Source: Bacteroidales bacterium (GTDB taxonomy: Bacteria > Bacteroidota > Bacteroidia > Bacteroidales > Azobacteroidaceae). From it: a stretch of DNA of 44,364 nucleotides. Location: contig BHEP01000020.1 of NCBI GenBank assembly GCA_003851245.1, positions 1-44,364 of the forward strand, read 5' to 3'. The translations under genes were made by a program, and so were the position numbers. The notes under the pieces are model-generated. The model had not been told where the DNA came from. It worked only from the letters and a program-made list of their open reading frames with translations, and made no database searches. Shown piece by piece: positions 24,705 through 34,200 of the stretch (positions are counted from its first letter, which is position 1; each line of letters opens with the position of its first letter).

Positions 24705-27674
24705 TTAAAAGTTTAAGTTAATACCAAAGATGAAGGTCATAGGGCGTGGATAGACGATATTGTCTATACCTCCATTCACCTCGGGATCTAGCCCATCATA
24801 TTTGGTGATGGTAAATGGGTTTTGCACGGTGCCATACACTCGTCCTGACACCTTTGAGGCAAAGAAATTCTTGAAGCTATAGCCTGCAGTGATGTTATCG
24901 ATTTTAATAAATGAGGCATCCTGAACATAGTGGTCAGAGAAGAACTGCGTTTGTTGAAATCCATCAGTGAGTGCGCTATGTGGCAAATTTTCTAAGAAAC
25001 CGCTCTTGTAAACTGCCGATTTAGCAACTGCTCCCCTATTGGAAGCATTGTTGTTATATAGATAATTGCCCGTATTGGCACGGGAAGTAAAGCCAAAATC
25101 TATCTCCTTATAAGTAAGTTTTGCAGACAATCCAAACACCCAATCAGCACTAGGATTTTTATAGATGCGAAGGTCTTTATCATTGATTTCTCCATCATTA
25201 TTTTGATCTACATAAACGCCTTCCAATGGCTTGCCATCTCTGTCATAAACTTGCTCAAAGACATAGAAGGAATTGGCAGCATGTCCTACCTTGTGTGCCT
25301 GAATATAATTGCCCGTGCCGCCTGCGATTCCGCCAACAGATATCAGGTAGCTTTCGTCGTAGGCCGAAGAAAGGCTTGTAATCTTGTTGGTATTGCGTGC
25401 CACATTAAAACCTACATCTAGTACAAGGTCATTGCTAACAATGGGTTTGCCATTGATTGCAAATTCAAATCCCTGATTCTCTAGGCTACCTACATTGTCT
25501 AGCACCCTATTTCTAAAATTTGTTCCGGCAGGGGCATCAACCATATTAATAAGGTCTTTGGTTTTGCGGAAATAATAATCTACCGAGCCTGTTATTCTAT
25601 TTCTAAAGAGTCCGTAATCAACACCTATATTAGTCGTTGTTGTTTCTTCCCACTTAAGATTGGCATTGTAGCCGTCGGGTCTGGCACTGTAATAAAATTT
25701 GTCGCCAAATTGGTAGTATGCACCCTCTTGACTGTAGCTATAGCTTGGAATATATGGATAATTATTGTCGGTAATGTTTTGTTGGCCAGTTATACCCCAG
25801 CCCAAGCGCAATTTGAGGTCACTAATTGATTTAACATCACTCATGAAAGCCTCTTCGTTTACTTTCCACCCCAAGGCAGCCGAAGGAAATAGTCCCCAAC
25901 GATTGTCCTCGCTAAAACGAGAAGACCCATCTTGACGGGCTGTCAAGGTTAGCATATATCTATTCATTAAGGTATAATTGGCACGAGCAAAGAAAGATAT
26001 CAAATAGTTTTCGGTAGCATTATGCTTGTCGATGATGGTAGATTCTTTTTCTATACTTTTGGAGTATTCATAATCCTTTTTGTGGAAATGCTGCCACGAG
26101 TAACCTGCCGTCAAGTTCAAACTGCTCCTTATTTGCGCCATCTCTTTGTCGTAGGCGAAATAGAAATCAAGCAATTTATTGGTCTTTTGCTGTGTATTAT
26201 CCTTTTGGTTGCCACCATTGGCATAGCCCATAGGCGATTTTGGATTTATATATTCATTTTCTTTGGAGTCGGTGGCATCAATCCCTAAGTTTAAGATGGC
26301 TCTTAATTCGGGGAGGAAGTGCATTTTATAGTCAAACATAGCACTACCAGTAAATATATTTGCGCGCGAGGTCTTGTCTTTGAGTTCTAACATAGCCACT
26401 GGATTTTGCGATGCCAAAGAGCTAAAGTTACCCCCTGTTTCCCAGGTATAGAACCCTCCATATTTGTCGTTTCCATCTTTTATGGGCTGCGTAGGATCAA
26501 AGGCTATAGCAGCTCCTATGGCCTCACCGTCGGCAAATCGGTTCTTTATAAGAGTTCCCTTAGCCACCAAGCTCACATTGAGGTGCTTGTTGAAAAAGCT
26601 TGGCGTAAGGTTTATAGAGCTTGAGTAGCGTTCAAAATTGGAGGTTTTCAGGATTCCATCTTGGTTGGTATAGCCCATAGACACACGGTATGGAAGGTTT
26701 TTAAAACCGCCTGTAAGGCTGATGTTGTGGTCTGTAGACAATGCTGTTTGAAATATTTCGTCCTGCCAATCGGTGTTGTGACTGCCTAAAGCGCCCACGA
26801 CCTCAGCGGAGTTGGATTCATTTCTAAACAGATCGGTAATATACTGGCGATATTGACCCCCACTCAAAACGTCTAATTTGCCTATAGGATTTGCCACCGA
26901 CACATTGGCATTGTAAGAAACTCGTGGCTTGGAATTGGCCCTTCCCTTCTTGGTGGTGATTATGATTACACCATTAGAACCGCGAGAGCCATAAATCGCT
27001 GTCGAAGAGGCATCTTTCAATACGGTAAATGTTTCTATATCTTCGGGGTTGATAAGGCTCAAAGCATTGGAAACTCCCTTGATGCCATCATTGTCGACGG
27101 GCAAGCCATCAATCACTATCAGAGGGTCGTTTGAAGCGCTAAGAGATGATCCCCCACGAATACGAATGGTGGCTCCACCTCCGGGAATACCGCCTGCCCC
27201 TATCACGTTTACTCCTGCAATCTTGCCGCTAAGCAGTTCTTGTGGCGTAGTGCTCAAGCCCTTATTCATACCCTCTGCCTTGATGGCAACTACCGAACCT
27301 GTGGCATCGTCTTTTTTTACCGACCCATAGCCGATAACAACAACATCGCCCAATAATACATCATCCTCATCGAGGGCAACAAAAATATTGCCGCCATTGG
27401 CTAGCACTTCTTTGGAAGAATATCCTATAGAAGAAATGCGCAACTTAGCTCCCTTGGGAGCCCTTATTTCAAACATTCCATCAATATCTGATGCCGTACC
27501 GATAGTGGTACCTACTACGATTACACTGGCTCCAATAACTTCGTCGCCAGTTATGGCATCTTTAATCGTTCCTTTCGTTATCTGCTCTTGCGCAAAAACA
27601 GGCAAAGAAAAGAATACGAAAGCAAGAAAGCCCAGTAACACCCTGATTGTTGGAAAAAACCTTTTTTTGTTCAT
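24705..27674 (-). CDS. susC: SusC-type TonB-dependent starch oligosaccharide transporter
   Basis: 989 residues. A signal peptide ending FFSLPVFAQ is followed by a carboxypeptidase-like beta-sandwich (about 32-115, VIGASVIVVGTTIGTASDIDG), a plug domain (about 120-245, GSVVAIKAEGMNKGLS and GSRGSNGVIIITTKKG) and a barrel ending INLNF. There is no STN domain, unlike the other SusC in this window, so this unit is not FecR-controlled; in characterised systems a SusR-like sensor fills that role, and none is seen here. It is the first gene of the susC-susD-susE-GH13 operon. It imports maltooligosaccharides using TonB. Starch specificity is inferred from susE and GH13. Confidence 0.93.
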   Translation of the reverse strand: MNKKRFFPTIRVLLGFLAFVFFSLPVFAQEQITKGTIKDAITGDEVIGASVIVVGTTIGTASDIDGMFEIRAPKGAKLRISSIGYSSKEVLANGGNIFVALDEDDVLLGDVVVIGYGSVKKDDATGSVVAIKAEGMNKGLSTTPQELLSGKIAGVNVIGAGGIPGGGATIRIRGGSSLSASNDPLIVIDGLPVDNDGIKGVSNALSLINPEDIETFTVLKDASSTAIYGSRGSNGVIIITTKKGRANSKPRVSYNANVSVANPIGKLDVLSGGQYRQYITDLFRNESNSAEVVGALGSHNTDWQDEIFQTALSTDHNISLTGGFKNLPYRVSMGYTNQDGILKTSNFERYSSSINLTPSFFNKHLNVSLVAKGTLIKNRFADGEAIGAAIAFDPTQPIKDGNDKYGGFYTWETGGNFSSLASQNPVAMLELKDKTSRANIFTGSAMFDYKMHFLPELRAILNLGIDATDSKENEYINPKSPMGYANGGNQKDNTQQKTNKLLDFYFAYDKEMAQIRSSLNLTAGYSWQHFHKKDYEYSKSIEKESTIIDKHNATENYLISFFARANYTLMNRYMLTLTARQDGSSRFSEDNRWGLFPSAALGWKVNEEAFMSDVKSISDLKLRLGWGITGQQNITDNNYPYIPSYSYSQEGAYYQFGDKFYYSARPDGYNANLKWEETTTTNIGVDYGLFRNRITGSVDYYFRKTKDLINMVDAPAGTNFRNRVLDNVGSLENQGFEFAINGKPIVSNDLVLDVGFNVARNTNKITSLSSAYDESYLISVGGIAGGTGNYIQAHKVGHAANSFYVFEQVYDRDGKPLEGVYVDQNNDGEINDKDLRIYKNPSADWVFGLSAKLTYKEIDFGFTSRANTGNYLYNNNASNRGAVAKSAVYKSGFLENLPHSALTDGFQQTQFFSDHYVQDASFIKIDNITAGYSFKNFFASKVSGRVYGTVQNPFTITKYDGLDPEVNGGIDNIVYPRPMTFIFGINLNF

Positions 27675-27805
27675 GTATACATTGTTTAAGAGCTATTCTA
27701 AAATTAACCTTTCAGATGCCAATAAGGCGTATGCCAAAGCAAGAGTAAGGTTATATATAGAAGCTCCGTTAAAAATTAATAATACTTCTTAATTATTCAC
27801 GGGTG

Positions 27806-27813
27806 CAAATGTA
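27806..27813 (-). promoter_or_regulatory. Candidate -7 box of the starch operon
   Basis: TACATTTG on the minus strand (27813-27806) fits TAnnTTTG, 132 bp upstream of the susC start. No TTTG is found at the usual -33 spacing, so an activator such as SusR may be needed, or the box is fortuitous. The remainder of 27675-28107 holds an 11-T run (27913-27923), the repeat at 27965 and the relic at 28070. Confidence 0.4.
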
Positions 27814-27964
27814 GTATTTATTCGCAGATAAATAATCACAATTTAGCCCTCATTAACACTTGAGTCTATTTGCATAGCACATAAACACCTGTATAACATG
27901 AACTAATAGCAATTTTTTTTTTTGATAACGAACATTCCTACCCGATAAATTAGATATTGAAAAA

Positions 27965-28001
27965 AAATAGAAGATACGATTACACTAGTATAAAAAAATA
28001 C
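27965..28001 (+). repeat. 38-bp dispersed repeat, copy 2
   Basis: 37 bp matching 11473-11510 with two substitutions and one A fewer. It lies about 290 bp upstream of susC and 107 bp beyond the stop of the S74 gene. AGTAT and ATACT arms around the A run can pair. Confidence 0.7.
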
Positions 28002-28069
28002 TCCTCATCGAGGAATTGCTTGATGAGGGATATACATTGGATGCTGCAGCCGAAAGGGTAAAACACAGA

Positions 28070-28096
28070 TCGGATGCAAAGTGCATCAAGTTGCCA
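28070..28096 (-). pseudogene. Short relic resembling the C-terminal part of a SusA-type GH13 gene
   Basis: These 27 bases match 19873-19899 of the GH13 gene at 24 positions, on the same strand. Both read as LMHFASD after G[K/N]; two of the three differences are silent. No further clear frame surrounds it. In B. thetaiotaomicron susA precedes susC, and this relic also lies upstream of susC, so a lost second susA is plausible. The plus strand also has a short open frame here (EELLDEGYTLDAAAERVKHR) of unknown meaning. Confidence 0.35.
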
Positions 28097-28107
28097 CTAC
28101 AAAAATA

Positions 28108-29607
28108 TTAGCGACTTAGGAGAGATTCCAATTTGGAAATTCTCGCTTCCATCTCAGAGATTTCTTTCTTGTGTTTTGATTCTTGCTCTTTTATTGCCTC
28201 TACAAGTACGGGAATAATCTTATTGTAGTCCAGCGAATAATATCCATCTTCGCCTATACTAACGGCTTGAGGGATTATTGCTTCTACATCCTGTGCTATA
28301 AATCCTAGCTGCGACCTGTCGTCAAAATTTTTGCCTTCAAACTCCCCAGTCCTCCAGCTATAGGACACTCCTTGCAAGTCCAATATTTTCTGTAGAGATC
28401 CGCTCAAAGAGAGAATATCTTTTTTGAATCTGATATCAGAAATGGCTGTCCACCCTGTAGTGCCTCCAGATTTTCCATTTACATAAAATCTGTAGGAGGG
28501 GTCTGGCCTATTTGTGCCTATGCCCACTCCGTTTATGGTATAACTTTGCAAATTAATCCCGTATATTAGGTTTGCGATATTCAGCTCGTTTGACACAGAA
28601 TCGCTAGACAAATGCGCACCATTTCCGATAGTAATATTGTTACTCCCAAACTTAAGACCAAGACCAGCATTAGCTCCTAGTGCTAAATTATAACTTCCTC
28701 TTTGCAAGTTGGAAATGGTGGACCTACCCAATGCAACATTTTGACTTCCTGCTTCTAAGTTCATTAATGATGCAGTTCCAATAGCACAATTGGAATTGCA
28801 GCCATTACCTACTCTCCCCGCAAGAAACATTGCCGAGGTACCAATTGCTAGGTTATCATCACCTTCCAAAATACCATGGAGTGACCCATAGCCTATTGCC
28901 ATATTGCCAATACCCTTTCTCAAAAGTCGTAAAGCATAGGTTCCAATGGCGGTGTTTCGATACGAATCTTCGGAAACCCTTCCTAGAGCGTCAAAACCCA
29001 CAACTGTTGTTTGCCAAGAATAAGGGGCTAGTTTTCCATTACCAATGGTAATACCATTTACCAATATGTTTTCAGCAACATCAAGTCTAGCTCTTGGAGT
29101 ACTTGTACCTATGCCCACGAAATGATTTATCCCAGAAATTATCATTGCTTCAACATTTGCTGTCTTAAATACTAAAGGCTGTTGATTTATGGTACCTATA
29201 AAATTTTTTGAGTTAGGAGGAACTGTGTTTCCTTGCAATTTCCATAAATCGTTTTCAGAAACAGAGATGGGATTCCAGTCACGGCCATTCCAAACGTAAA
29301 ATCCTATTGCTATACTGTTGATACTGCGTGAGTTGTACACAATTGTACCTGAAAGATGCAATGCATTATCTCGTTCTGCCACTGAGCTATTAGCATAATC
29401 CGTAAAATCGGTAGGGATATATTGCAAATCGGCTATTTCTACGCTAGGAAAGAGTAAGCCTCCCCTGTATCCCGATTTTGAATTTAGATCTAAGATGGCT
29501 CCCCTCACAGGAGTACTCCCATATCCTATTCGCACCTGAGCTTCAAGAGAAAAACTCCACAATAACATGCCAACCAATAGCAATTTGACCATAGATTCTG
29601 TATTCAT
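28108..29607 (-). CDS. Secreted fibre protein with adhesin-head repeats and C-terminal S74 chaperone domain
   Basis: 499 residues. A signal peptide ends near SLEAQ (24). Residues 25-160 form a beta-rich N-terminal region of the kind in Bacteroidetes surface proteins. About 200-345 carry degenerate head repeats of the form GxxNxAIGxxAL (AIGTYAL, AIGYGSL, AIGTSAM, AIGTASL, ALGRSTI, ALGANAG). About 388-470 is an intramolecular chaperone of the peptidase S74 type, starting SDIRFKKDI. Ser390 and Lys395 have the spacing of the catalytic dyad of endosialidase tail spikes, so self-cleavage before Ser390 is expected. A coiled coil ends the protein (470-499). The parts suggest a trimeric fibre or adhesin. 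No phage genes adjoin it, and it has its own promoter. Binding partner unknown. Confidence 0.85.
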   Translation of the reverse strand: MNTESMVKLLLVGMLLWSFSLEAQVRIGYGSTPVRGAILDLNSKSGYRGGLLFPSVEIADLQYIPTDFTDYANSSVAERDNALHLSGTIVYNSRSINSIAIGFYVWNGRDWNPISVSENDLWKLQGNTVPPNSKNFIGTINQQPLVFKTANVEAMIISGINHFVGIGTSTPRARLDVAENILVNGITIGNGKLAPYSWQTTVVGFDALGRVSEDSYRNTAIGTYALRLLRKGIGNMAIGYGSLHGILEGDDNLAIGTSAMFLAGRVGNGCNSNCAIGTASLMNLEAGSQNVALGRSTISNLQRGSYNLALGANAGLGLKFGSNNITIGNGAHLSSDSVSNELNIANLIYGINLQSYTINGVGIGTNRPDPSYRFYVNGKSGGTTGWTAISDIRFKKDILSLSGSLQKILDLQGVSYSWRTGEFEGKNFDDRSQLGFIAQDVEAIIPQAVSIGEDGYYSLDYNKIIPVLVEAIKEQESKHKKEISEMEARISKLESLLSR

Positions 29608-29695
29608 TTAAAAACAATTTAATTATTAATTATTACAATTAAAGTTTGTAGGTACTCCAAATATATTTCAATATAGTAGAAGACTAAAAAACGTG

Positions 29696-29726
29696 CAAAT
29701 ATACTCAAATTAATAGATATAACAAA
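29696..29726 (-). promoter_or_regulatory. Bacteroides-type promoter of the S74 fibre gene
   Basis: On the minus strand TTTG (29726-29723), a 19-bp spacer and TATATTTG (29703-29696) match both consensus elements. A second TATATTTG lies at 29665-29658. The start codon is 89 bp downstream of the first box. Confidence 0.65.
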
Positions 29727-29772
29727 TAAATTTATTCCACTAAAGCCAAACATACCTACATAATGGGGGAAA

Positions 29773-29788
29773 TAAAAGCTAGCTTTTA
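29773..29788. repeat. 16-bp perfect palindrome
   Basis: TAAAAGCTAGCTTTTA reads the same on both strands. It abuts the end of the transposase relic and could be a remnant terminal structure or a regulator site. Confidence 0.5.
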
Positions 29789-29789
29789 A

Positions 29790-30061
29790 CTATGATACTA
29801 CCCATTGTCAAGACAGAAATATTTTTCCAAGCCTTCATGCAAAGATAATCCATAGATATTTTTATATCATTATCTGTAAGCACTTTAATAAATACATAGC
29901 TAGCAAATTGACTTCCCTAATCGGTATTGAAAAATAGTATTAGATACATACCAGCCTACGACGTAGCGAGTGTGCAAATCAATAATGGGTCAAGCATAGA
30001 ACCCCATAAAAGGGAGTGTAATCCACTCCTATCTGGGCATATAAAACTTTAGTGTCCACTG
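29790..30061 (-). mobile_element. Decayed IS3-family transposase (OrfB) fragment
   Basis: Minus-strand translation in more than one frame gives PIIDLHTRYVVGW followed by YVSNT, which matches the IIDLYSRYVVGW core of IS3-family integrases. Farther on, TDNDIKISMD then AWKNISV matches the TDNGIKISMDGKGRAWDNIFVE region. Just before the first block, WTLKFYMP and PFMGFYA correspond to the WxTDITYIP and GFMYL segments. Several stops and frameshifts interrupt it, and neither OrfA nor clear terminal inverted repeats are found. The remaining parts of 29608-30237 hold only the promoter, a palindrome and the dispersed repeat. Confidence 0.7.
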
Positions 30062-30212
30062 TATTGCTGGATGACGATACTTTTTCTTTTGAAAAAACTT
30101 GTGCGAAATCTTTCAATGCCTCACTTTTTCATGATTCTAAGACTACTTTGCTCTTAAACTAGGCGCTGAATTTTCTTCTTGTTGTAATAATAAAATTTTA
30201 AAACGTAAATGC

Positions 30213-30255
30213 ACGATTATTATCTTACATGAGCTGTCTAGTTATTGGGGAGTAT
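30213..30255 (-). repeat. Dispersed bipartite repeat, copy B
   Basis: The 17-base and 15-base blocks of copy A (11372-11413) recur here on the minus strand with an 11-base spacer. The 17-base block supplies the last codons (LPNN) and part of the stop codon of the carbonic anhydrase gene. Confidence 0.75.
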
Positions 30256-31023
30256 TATAATTTCTTCAAAAAATGCTACCTTTCCCGTTTCTAAGTCATA
30301 ATATGCTCCTACCATCTTTATCTCGCCCTTGTCTTCCATTTCTTTGAGGATGGGACTATTTTTGCGGATAAACTCTATGGTGTGACTCACATTGTTCATA
30401 GCTACCTCTTGAACGAAGTCCTCGTTTTTGGAGTTGCGCTGCCCCTCGCTTTTGGTACTCATCTCTACTGCTGGTTTGAGATTTTTCAATAAGGCTGTAA
30501 GATTGCCTAGCTCTACATTGTCGATAGCTCCTTTAACTGCACCACAGTGGTCGTGACCCATCACCACAAGAAGCTTGGCTCCAGCCACCTTGCACGAATA
30601 TTCCATGCTGCCAAGAATGTCTACATTGGCAAAATTGCCTGCCACACGCACCACAAAGATGTCGCCCAAACTTTTGTCGAAAATATCTTCTACGGGCACC
30701 CTGCTATCAATACACGAGAGCACAACTGCCAGGGGGTGTTGCCCCTCAACGGCTTGAGTAACCAGCTTGGAGTGGTCGCGGGCGGTGAGTTCGCTATTGA
30801 CAAAACGCTCATTGCCTTGCTTAAACTTCTCTATAATATCGTCAATGCTAAGCGTCGCTCTTACTTCTGCCGATATTACCTCCGTTCGCAAAAAAGATTC
30901 TTTAACCTCGCCTGTCTTGCCCTCACAACACGAATTTTTGGCTTCATTCTTACAACTCAAAGGAAGAAACAATAGAGAGCTCACAATAAGGGCTCCCAAT
31001 ACTTTTTTAATAATTGTTGCCAT
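30238..31023 (-). CDS. Lipoprotein beta-carbonic anhydrase
   Basis: 261 residues from the ATG at 31023; the frame extends upstream to 31176, but this start opens directly on a lipoprotein signal, MATIIKKVLGALIVSSLLFL then PLSC (Cys24). The zinc ligands and catalytic pair of beta-class enzymes are present: Cys104, Asp106 and Arg108 in SCIDSRVP, His157 and Cys160 in GHDHCGA. It should convert CO2 and bicarbonate in the periplasm or at the outer membrane; most beta-class enzymes are cytoplasmic, so export is notable. A Cys-rich linker (NSCCEG) follows the signal. The usual family end GKVAFF is extended by EEIIILPNN, partly encoded by the dispersed repeat. It is a single gene, downstream of the rpoC terminator. 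Confidence 0.9.
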   Translation of the reverse strand: MATIIKKVLGALIVSSLLFLPLSCKNEAKNSCCEGKTGEVKESFLRTEVISAEVRATLSIDDIIEKFKQGNERFVNSELTARDHSKLVTQAVEGQHPLAVVLSCIDSRVPVEDIFDKSLGDIFVVRVAGNFANVDILGSMEYSCKVAGAKLLVVMGHDHCGAVKGAIDNVELGNLTALLKNLKPAVEMSTKSEGQRNSKNEDFVQEVAMNNVSHTIEFIRKNSPILKEMEDKGEIKMVGAYYDLETGKVAFFEEIIILPNN

Positions 31024-31040
31024 ACGTAAATGTAAATTAT

Positions 31041-31091
31041 TTGATAATTGATATTTGATATTGATCATGATCGTGATCGTGATCGTGATAA
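31041..31091. repeat. Degenerate TGATNN hexamer array
   Basis: TTGATAATTGATATTTGATA leads into TGATCA, three exact TGATCG copies (31068-31085) and TGATA. The array lies 18 bp upstream of the carbonic anhydrase start, within its leader or promoter region. Confidence 0.7.
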
Positions 31092-31092
31092 T

Positions 31093-31138
31093 AAAAAAAA
31101 GGAGGAGGCTCTTCCAGTAATGAAAGCTCCTCCTCCTT
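31093..31138 (-). terminator. Strong intrinsic terminator of the rpoBC operon
   Basis: Minus strand: AAGGAGGAGG (31138-31129) pairs with CCTCCTCC and following T (31108-31099), closing a loop of about 20 nt, and runs into a T tract of eight (31100-31093). It stands 66 bp after the rpoC stop. Confidence 0.85.
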
Positions 31139-31203
31139 AATAAGTCTGTATGCTGGGCTATAAATAAGCACCGCATACGCTATATTCAAATAAAAGAGAG
31201 TCC

Positions 31204-34200
31204 CTAATCTTTCAAGGTAGCAAAACTTTTATTCCTACTTGCCGAATGAGCTGGAGCCTTATCTATTTCATCTTTGCTTGCGACAATCAGTTTATCGTAA
31301 TCTCTCCATCCCGTACCTGCTGGTATGAGGTGTCCGCAGATTACATTTTCTTTCATGCCCTCAAGCCTATCAATCTTTCCATTGATTGCAGCCTCATTTA
31401 GCACCTTAGTTGTCTCTTGGAAAGAAGCCGCCGACATAAAGCTTGTTGTTTGCAATGCTGCACGGGTGATTCCTTGCAGAATCTGGCTTGCTGTTGCAGG
31501 TATAGCATCGCGCACCTCCACCATCTTAAGGTCGCGGCGACGCAAGGAACTATTTTCGTCCCTTAGCTTGCGAGCTGTAACGATTTGCCCAGGCAAAAGA
31601 TTGGGAGAATCGCCACTGTCAATCACAACTTTCTTGCCCCAAGTTCTGTCATTTTCTTCCATCACACTACTCTTATCAGCAAGTTGCTGCTCAAGAAAGC
31701 GAGTATCTCCAGGTTCTATGATTTCTACCTTACGCATCATTTGACGAACAATTACCTCAAAATGCTTATCGTTGATCTTTACTCCCTGAAGACGATATAC
31801 GTCCTGAACCTCATTAACTATATATTCCTGAACGGCAGTAGGTCCACTGATAGCTAAAATATCAGAAGGCGTAGTTGCACCTTCCGACAATGGAGTACCA
31901 GCACGAACGAAGTCATTTTCTTGCACCAATATTTGTTTGGAAAGCTGCACCATATAGGTCTTAAACTCCCCTGTTTTGGAGGTTACGAGCACTTCCCTAT
32001 TACCTCTCTTGATTTTTCCAAAAGAAACTTCCCCGTCAATTTCTGATACTACAGCAGGATTTGATGGATTTCTAGCCTCAAACAACTCAGTCACCCTAGG
32101 CAAACCTCCGGTAATATCGCCAGTTTTACCCACGGCCCTAGGTATTTTTACAAGCACCTCACCAGTGGCAATTAAGTCGCCATCATCTTTTATTATGTGG
32201 GCACCCACAGGTAGGTTGTAAGAACGAATAACCGAACCATCCTCATCCAAAATCTGAGCTGAAGGAACCTTTGTCTTGTCGCGAGATTCTATAATAATCT
32301 TTTCTTTCAAGCCCGTTTGATCATCAAACTCTACCTTAAAGGTAACATTTTCAATAAGGCTATCAAAACCAATTTTACCTGTTACCTCAGAAACTATTAC
32401 AGCATTAAAGGGATCCCATTCTATTATTACATCATCTTTCTTAACCTTGTCTCCACTATTAAAGAAAAGCTTGGAAGAATATGGTATGTTGTGAGTATTG
32501 AGTACAATCTTTGTCTTGGGGTCTATTATTCGCAGCTCCGACAAGCGGCTCACTACAATCTGAACGCTCCCTCCAGAGGTGTCGATAGAAGCAACAGTAC
32601 GTAATTCGTCAATCTCAAGCACGCCTTCATATTTTGAAACCACCTTGTTTTCGGTGGCAATATTGGAGGCAATACCCCCTACGTGGAAGGTACGAAGTGT
32701 AAGCTGTGTTCCTGGCTCTCCAATAGACTGGGCTGCAATAACTCCTACCGCCTCTCCCATTTGAACCATTCTGCCAGAGGCAAGATTCCTACCATAACAC
32801 TTACCACAAACGCCCTTCTTGGATTCGCAGGTAAGTACCGAACGAATTTCTACCCTTTCTATGGGTGAAGATTGAATAATTGCCGCCTTATCTTCATCAA
32901 TTTCATCGCCTGCTTCAACAATGGTATCACCAGAAATAGGATGAAATACATCGTGCACAGAAACACGTCCTAAAACACGCTCGTAAAGAGAAGCGATTAT
33001 TTCCTCATTGTTTTTAAGCTCTGTACAAACCAGACCTCTCAAAGTGCCACAGTCAACCTCATTGATAATCACATCATGCGATACATCAACCAAGCGACGT
33101 GTCAAATATCCTGCATCTGCTGTTTTTAGTGCAGTGTCGGCCAGACCCTTACGAGCACCGTGGGTGGAGATAAAATACTCCAAAACCGACAAGCCTTCCT
33201 TGAAGTTTGCAAGAATAGGATTTTCGATAATTTGTCCTCCTCCGGCTCCACTCTTTTGTGGTTTTGCCATCAATCCACGCATTCCCGAAAGCTGACGAAT
33301 CTGCTCTTTTGATCCACGTGCACCAGAGTCCAACATCATATATACGGAGTTGAAACCTTGATCATCTTCTATGAGTTGCTTCATCAAAATACCCGAAAGG
33401 CGTGAATTGATGTGCGTCCAAGTGTCAATGATTTGGTTGTATCTCTCATTGAAGGTAATGAAACCCATATTGTAATTAGACAAGATGGTTTCTACCTCGG
33501 CATATCCTTCTTTTACTAATATCTCTTTTTCCTTAGGAATAATAATATCGTCGAGGTTGAACGACAAACCTCCCTTAAAGGCCATATGGAAACCTAAATC
33601 CTTTATTTCATCGAGGAATTGGGCTGTAACGGCAACGCCACAAACCTTAATTACATCGCCAATAATGTCTCGCAGAGATTTCTTTGAAAGTACCTCGTTG
33701 ATATACCCTACTTCTTTGGGCACAATTTCGTTTACCATTACCCTTCCAACCGAAGTTTCACGCATCACATTGACAATATTTCTATTTTCATCTATGTCAT
33801 CAACATAAATTTTGATAGGTGCGTGTATGCTTACCTTGCCTTCGTTGTATGCTATAATAGCCTCTTCCGGTCCGTAAAATACCAGACCGTCGCCCTTTGC
33901 TCCTGGGCGTATCTTTGTGATATAATACAATCCCAAAACCATGTCCTGCGAAGGTACTGTGATAGGAGCTCCATTGGCGGGGTTCAATATATTGTGTGAA
34001 GCCAACATCAACATTTGGGCTTCTAATACGGCATCATTTCCCAGAGGAAGATGCACCGCCATTTGGTCGCCATCGAAGTCGGCATTGAAAGCTGTACATG
34101 CCAGGGGGTGCAATTGTATTGCCTTACCTTCTATCATTTTAGGCTGAAAGGCCTGTATGCCCAATCGGTGAAGTGTTGGCGCACGGTTTAGTAGCACGGG

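Noticed and set aside
27388..27792. 134-codon plus-strand frame opposite the start of susC
   Set aside because: Its composition mirrors the susC plug and signal region; it covers the promoter side only by chance.
27913..27923. Run of eleven T upstream of the starch operon as a phase-variation switch
   Set aside because: It is outside any coding region and upstream of the candidate -7 box at no meaningful promoter spacing; evidence is insufficient.
28003..28110. Short plus-strand frame EELLDEGYTLDAAAERVKHR as a MerR-like regulator end
   Set aside because: Only about 35 codons, no start, and the 27-bp similarity to the GH13 gene on the other strand is the better explanation.
30547..30975. 142-codon plus-strand frame opposite the carbonic anhydrase
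   Set aside because: Antisense shadow of an intact conserved enzyme; no independent start signals.
31041..31091. TGATCG array as a CRISPR or iteron set
   Set aside because: Units are six bases without spacers and no cas or replication gene is near.
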